Below are positions 59,666 through 64,000 of a stretch of 64,000 nucleotides of DNA, piece after piece. The stretch is taken from assembly GCA_030998015.1 (NCBI GenBank), contig JARWMV010000088.1, forward strand, positions 1-64,000. Reading direction: 5' to 3'. The notes beneath the pieces are model-generated. The model saw only the letters and a list, made by a program, of their open reading frames with translations, had not been told where the DNA came from and ran no database searches. The position numbers and the translations under genes were made by a program. The stretch is from Ceratorhiza oryzae-sativae (taxonomy: Eukaryota; Basidiomycota; Agaricomycetes; Cantharellales; Ceratobasidiaceae). The first letter of the stretch is position 1. Every line of letters starts with the position of its first letter.

Positions 59666-60919
59666 AAATGAAGGCGGGTCCGGAAGACGGTGGATTCATC
59701 TGCATCATCTAGCCAACACCACACACTGATATCCGAATCTACGATATTTTCAAGCATATTTATTATACTCTCTAGCTAATAGGTTAAAGCTATCGATGTG
59801 CGTTTATTTCTCGATGCACGTTCCAAGAGGAAGGTCGTTCCAGAAGCTTCTGCCTGGCATAACACTTATGGGTCACCTTGACGAGTGCCCAAGTGTGTCA
59901 AATAGAGTGCCAGGAATGTCCGACCGATCTTTGCGGAAAGGGCCAGGCTCCAAAGACAAAGACCCAGACTCTGATCAACAAGCGCCCCTTATGCTCTTGA
60001 GAAATACCGTAATTGTACCTTGGACTACGACTTTTAAATCCGCTCAGAACACGTCCGACACGATTTGTGGTCATACATGTCCGACAGAATGGCCCCTATC
60101 AGTTTTCGATAAACAACGATCCAGAACCGTGTTCATGAATGTGGCGGATGAACAGTTTATATGCGGCCCGAATAAGGCCCACGAACGCTGTGCCGCCGAC
60201 ACACAAATTCGTCTGCCGCCAGCATGTGTGATTGCCCACCTCCCTCGTTTACCCCTGTTCTAATTGATTCAAGACAGCCCGGTTATATTCCTGGGCCTCG
60301 GCCTTGTCATCGCGGGACATTTGACCCGACAGGCCGCGGGATGCGAGGATCATCAGTCGGACCGGAAACGTGAGATAAGCGAATTACCGGTGTATCTCTA
60401 CATTTGGCCGATCGCAACGGGCTCCGTGTTTAAGCTCCCCGTTGTGGTTCCTTGCTAAAAGTGACCGCACTACCTGTATTAGTTCAAGCCCGGTGACGCC
60501 GGTCCAGTGTGACACGGTACTGCACGTGCCAACTCGAAAATCTTGAGGAAGAAATATCAAATGAAACTGAGCACAGATCGCCGTGGTGCATCTCGGCGAT
60601 GTGAAGCCGACCCATCCCAGGATGAGGGGGGGGGAATATCATTCAGCCCACAACCCGCGTTCAACTCAGATATTGCAAAAAGGTGAGGAGCGACACGATC
60701 ACGTGCAGTCTCCACGGCGATCCGTTGGAGAAGGCGGACGCGTCGCGTTGGCTCTGTATTGAACGACTGTGGCGCGGCGGGTAAGCTTAATCAATCAAAA
60801 TTTCGCTCCATGGAGCGTCGTGTGGCCAACCATAGTCTAATTGAGATATCCCGAGCCCCGTCGGAGGAGATAATGCTAATATACAAATGGTCAAGGCAGG
60901 TTTCTTGCAGCCGACGAGG
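59666..60919. other. intergenic region, nothing recognised
   Basis: A plus-strand open stretch (59796-60263, 155 codons) has no motif and looks like chance. A G-run lies near 60627. Confidence 0.4.
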
Positions 60920-61479
60920 TTACGTATCGAGGTAGTCGGACGCCGATAGTCTAATGGCGGGGGTGTGATCAGATCGAGATGAAATATCGGCTTGCCCAGT
61001 AAATTGGACGTACACCTCAAGCGCGAGCTCGGGTGGAATGCGCGTCTTGAAATCTGGGATTTCGCCTGGTTTAGCGTCCTTGAAGATGTAGTGAAAATTG
61101 AGGTATTCGACGACCTTTTCGACGACCGCAGCGCTGAATACTGTGTTGTTCGAGTAGAGAAAGAAAAGATAAGAGAGAAGATCGCACCGATATTGTATGG
61201 AACACGTCTTAGACTTGGACTCGGAGAAACCAGAAGAGGCTGAACCCCGGACCCCACACGTCAGGATCAATTTGCTCGGATAAACAATGAGGGGGCCGAC
61301 TGACCGTCGAGCATGTCGCGTAGAGTGCTGCTGCACTCGACGACCTTTTTGTCTACGAGAAAGGAGAAGCCGTCTTCGCTCGTGATTCGAATCCATTCAG
61401 TTCCGGAAGACTGCTATTGTCCGAGATGGGTGGCCCGGTTCAGGGTTTAAAAAAAAAAAAAAGATCCACGCACAGACAT
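60920..61479 (-). CDS. elongin C (Skp1/BTB-fold ubiquitin-ligase adaptor)
   Basis: Exon 1 is only ATG TCT at 61479-61474, spliced by a GTGCGT donor to a TCTTCC exon, giving MSSSGTEWIRITSEDGFSFL. VDKKVVECSSTLRDMLDG follows, and after another intron VFSAAVVEKVVEYLNFHYIF, AKPGEIPDFKTRIPPELALE, ending SASDYLDT. Elongin C pairs with elongin B/A-type proteins and cullins as adaptor in ubiquitin ligases and with RNA polymerase II elongation. All core helices of the fold are covered. The last intron cannot be placed in phase with a simple GT-AG choice: reading through also keeps frame but adds about 19 residues. It is divergent from the Ras gene with a shared upstream region of about 430 bp. Confidence 0.82.
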
Positions 61480-61905
61480 GATCAATGGTGGTTGTGCAGT
61501 GTCTGCAGATCGCTGTCACTGCACGTGACCTGTCGTCGGACAGTTGGGGGCGCCGCCGTAGCCGCGAGCCGAGGCGCGCCGGGGGCAGCAGCGGCCGGAG
61601 ATGGCGCCAGTAACACCGGGGTGCGCATTGCAGCCCGGACAGCGATCGCCCGACCGGCGAAACGAGGCGCAAGTGCAGGCGAGATGACAAGCGCCAGTTC
61701 CGCGGAACATTGATAATTCATGCAAAAATGGCATTTCCATGTTCCCGCTTTCGCCAGGGTCAGTGCTCGACTTCCACAGGCCAGCCACCAGCGCCTCCCC
61801 TCTCCGCCCGCTCACGACTCACACGACCCGCACGACCTGAACGACAGAGTTCCGATACCCGCTCATCTTGAATAGCTGTACCCCCTTTTGTTTCGCTCGC
61901 TCACG
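61480..61905. promoter_or_regulatory. shared divergent promoter region of the elongin C and Ras-like genes
   Basis: A GC-rich 426-bp interval between two start codons pointing away from each other. No TATA box is obvious, in line with housekeeping promoters. Individual sites cannot be supported. Confidence 0.45.
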
Positions 61906-62829
61906 ATGGGTCAGTCGTCTTGTCGTCCATGCAACTCTGAGCTCAAACCATGGACAGTCCACACCGAACAATGGCGCATTACGATGCTCGGCGACGGCGG
62001 TGTTGGCAAGACTGCGCTTGCTGTACAGGTATGTTGTGTGTTCATGTGGCGCTAGCCCCGACTGACTCGCACCAGTATACGATGAATAGCTTTATAGGTG
62101 GGCTCTGTCTCTTATCTTGCCGCGAACCGCCGCTTACGGCTCGGGCGTGGTTGAACCCGAATAGAGGCAAGTGGCGTCCATGTGCGCCTGGGCGTGTGCT
62201 GACCACACGTCTCGCAGACATACGATCCAACGATCGAAGACGCCTTTCGACACTCGGTCGTGGTCGACGACGAGATGACGTATCTCGAGATTGTTGACAC
62301 CGCCGGCCAAGGTCTGTGTTGTGCCATGAGCCGCGCCGGCCACCCACTGATCCGCGCACAGAGGAATATGCCACGCTCCGCGACCAGTGGATCCGCGAGG
62401 GCGAGGGGTTCATTCTCGTCTACTCGATTGCCTCGCGCCGGTCGTACGAGAGGATAAAGACATTCCAGGATAGCATCGTCCGTGTGAAGCGGGGCGCTCG
62501 CCCGGTGTTTATGTTAGTGGGCAACAAGGATGATAAGCACAATGAACGAGAGGTATCGAAAGAGGAAGGCGCCGCCCTCAGTACGTCCGGTTCTTTTCCC
62601 GCCTACGCCGCTCGCCGATAGATGATCCGGATTAGGCCGCCAATGGGGTTGTCCGTTCCTCGAGACGAGCGCAAAGACCGCGCACAACGTCGATCGAATG
62701 TTTACTGACACCGTGCGCACCCTGCGTGCCGCCCGCGACGGCGACCGACCACGGCGGGCACCGACAGAGGCCAAAGACAGCGAACCGAACCGAGTCAGCA
62801 GAAAGAAGCCCAAATGTAACATCTTATGA
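61906..62829 (+). CDS. Ras-like small GTPase
   Basis: The start at 61906 (MGQSSCRPCNSELKPWTVHT) gives a 20-residue lead before the P-loop LGDGGVGKTALAVQ. Further exons supply YTMNSFI, the switch I region YDPTIEDAF, switch II DTAGQEEYATLRDQW (split by an intron after the Gln codon), GNKDD for guanine binding, and ETSAK. A basic tail ends in CNIL, a CAAX-type prenylation box, so the protein is probably membrane-anchored. Ras proteins are GTP-switched signalling proteins. It is closer to fungal Ras/Rsr1-type than to Rab or Rho because of YDPTIEDAF and the CAAX end. The join between the second and third coding exons (62097 to 62218) does not keep frame with a standard GT-AG intron. Confidence 0.87.
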
Positions 62830-63494
62830 ACTCGGTTTCTCGCCACCTGCTCTCTCTGCCCTGCGTGCGCAAAGTGAGTGCGAAGTCGACTGCCGTGCGT
62901 TGCTTGGGCTTTGACCCTGCAGGGTCACGGCCGCGCCTCCTCAGTTGAGCTGACGCCTTTTGTTCCCCAGTTTGCTCAGCCTTGCGCTCGACTGCATAAT
63001 ACCCCTCTCGCGCCAACTTGTGACACTATGCTATACCGCACTAAACTTGCATGGCCTCTCGGGTCTCGTTTTTGTTTATTCCCCATCCGCTCATCTATCT
63101 TTTCTGCTCGTTTTTTCTGATCTCTTGTTGTTGTTGTTGGTCGATGGCATAAACATTTGGTTGATTGCTTTGTGAGAACACACGGACGGGAGAGCCGACT
63201 AGACTGACGTGCCCCACGATGCCCACGAAATGAGACGACGCCATGTCACGTGATGTTTTTGGCTCGCGCCACTGGATGCGCGTTGAGCGGGTGGCCTGGG
63301 GACGAGCCGGGCAGGCGGCGTGCGTGGCCGAGTGCGGTGTGTGGTGTGCCGCGTGCGGGTTACGACAGCCGGCAGTGACATCATCTACCCTCGGCCAAAA
63401 TAAGCACCAGCCATCATCGTGTGCGTCATCCGCTCCGCCGCTCGTCTATAACTCGGGGGGGCCAAGTGTCTTGGACGCCCCGCACTACCCGCCC
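62830..63494. other. intergenic region, nothing recognised
   Basis: Pyrimidine-rich stretches near 63060-63145, typical of fungal upstream regions, probably belong to the promoter of the following gene. No other feature is seen. Confidence 0.4.
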
Positions 63495-64000
63495 ATGTCT
63501 GAGCCCGCCGTGACCGCCACCTCGCCCGACCACTCGATCCCGATCTCCAAGCCCGGACACGGCCCCCACTCGGTCGCGCACGAATCGACCGCGCCCGAGT
63601 CGCATCCGGTCGGCAGTGCCGAACACGGCGTGCAGGACCCAAACGACAAGGCCCCCGGCGCACCCGGTGAGGACTATCCGCCGCAGAAGCATGCGGGTGC
63701 GGTTGGCTATGGCCCGCATTATGCCGAAGTCCACGGACAGGAAACGGTGCGATGTGGTGTGCTTGGCAATGCGACATGATTTATTGACACGCGCGGTTTA
63801 GGGACTGGGAGCCAAGATTACCGGGATGAAAGAAGAGATCAAGGGCAAGATCACTCGTAATCCTGATCTTGTGCAGGTGAGTGCTAGCCGAGCGGCGATT
63901 AATGGCGAGTGCTCAACGGTTGGGGCATAACAGCAAGGGCACGATCGCAGAACAGGCGAGCTCAAGGCCAAGCAACAGGCCGAGGCAAGTCGTTCGTCCT
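63495..64000 (+). CDS. small hydrophilic fungal protein, 3' end outside window
   Basis: The start at 63495 (MSEPAVTATSPDHSIPISKP) begins a disordered His/Pro/Ser-rich segment. After an intron with a GTGCGA donor the frame continues GLGAKITGMKEEIKGKITRN and, after a second intron, GHDRRTGELKAKQQAEA. The KxxGxKEExKGK pattern followed by DRRTGELK recurs in small fungal proteins of unknown, possibly stress-related, role; it also resembles CsbD-type stress proteins loosely. The stop is beyond the window. Confidence 0.65.

Noticed and set aside
59796..60263. 155-codon plus-strand frame
   Set aside because: No domain, odd composition, and no splice or context support. It is probably chance.

Overview
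The window looks like a chromosome segment of a filamentous basidiomycete, most likely an Agaricomycete of the Rhizoctonia/Ceratobasidium type. The reasons are host genes split by many introns of about 50-60 nt, an expanded tandem P450 array, a DUF6533 membrane protein, Zn2Cys6 and SPX-RING proteins, and a heavy load of Ty1/copia and hAT elements. The genus is an inference; no marker gene fixes it. Coordinates of spliced genes are given as start-codon-to-stop spans and the introns lie inside them.

Positions 1-13.0 kb are a transposon graveyard. A copia element runs in from the left edge (reverse transcriptase/RNase H, then its 3' LTR). Next is a complete copia element on the minus strand with 242-bp LTRs and the 5-bp target duplication GGGTA. 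Then comes a complete hAT element (9389-12738, 8-bp duplication ATCACAAG) directly beside a solo LTR (12750-13041, duplication AGTCT). Removing the hAT and the LTR joins two open minus-strand segments, so both seem to have landed in an exon of an unrecognised host gene. A second solo LTR of the same family is at 18673-18954.

Positions 15.3-26.6 kb carry three tandem plus-strand cytochrome P450 genes separated by gene-poor spacers. All three share an unusual architecture with a 14-nt and a 15-nt micro-exon. Positions 27.0-29.7 kb hold a WW/FF-domain (TCERG1-like) gene, followed by a second hAT element (29764-32851), a T1-type secreted ribonuclease, an SPX-RING protein and a Zn2Cys6 transcription factor.

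Positions 40.7-50.7 kb are gene-poor. They hold one Ser/Pro-rich orphan, a fold-back MITE, and two diverged copies of a small acidic coiled-coil gene that I do not recognise. Positions 50.7-64.0 kb are a denser housekeeping block: a DUF6533 membrane protein, tRNA-splicing endonuclease subunit Sen54, an Old Yellow Enzyme-type NADH:flavin oxidoreductase with a decayed tandem copy, elongin C divergently paired with a Ras-like GTPase, and the start of a small hydrophilic protein gene.

The observations most worth following are: (i) the full-length copia element, whose visible lesions fit CpG-to-TpG/CpA transitions, including loss of both catalytic aspartates of reverse transcriptase and one of integrase while its LTRs stay about 99% identical; (ii) the paired P450 micro-exons; (iii) the host exon split by nested insertions; (iv) the small coiled-coil gene pair. 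I found no CRISPR array, rRNA or tRNA gene. I saw no clearly new multi-gene system.
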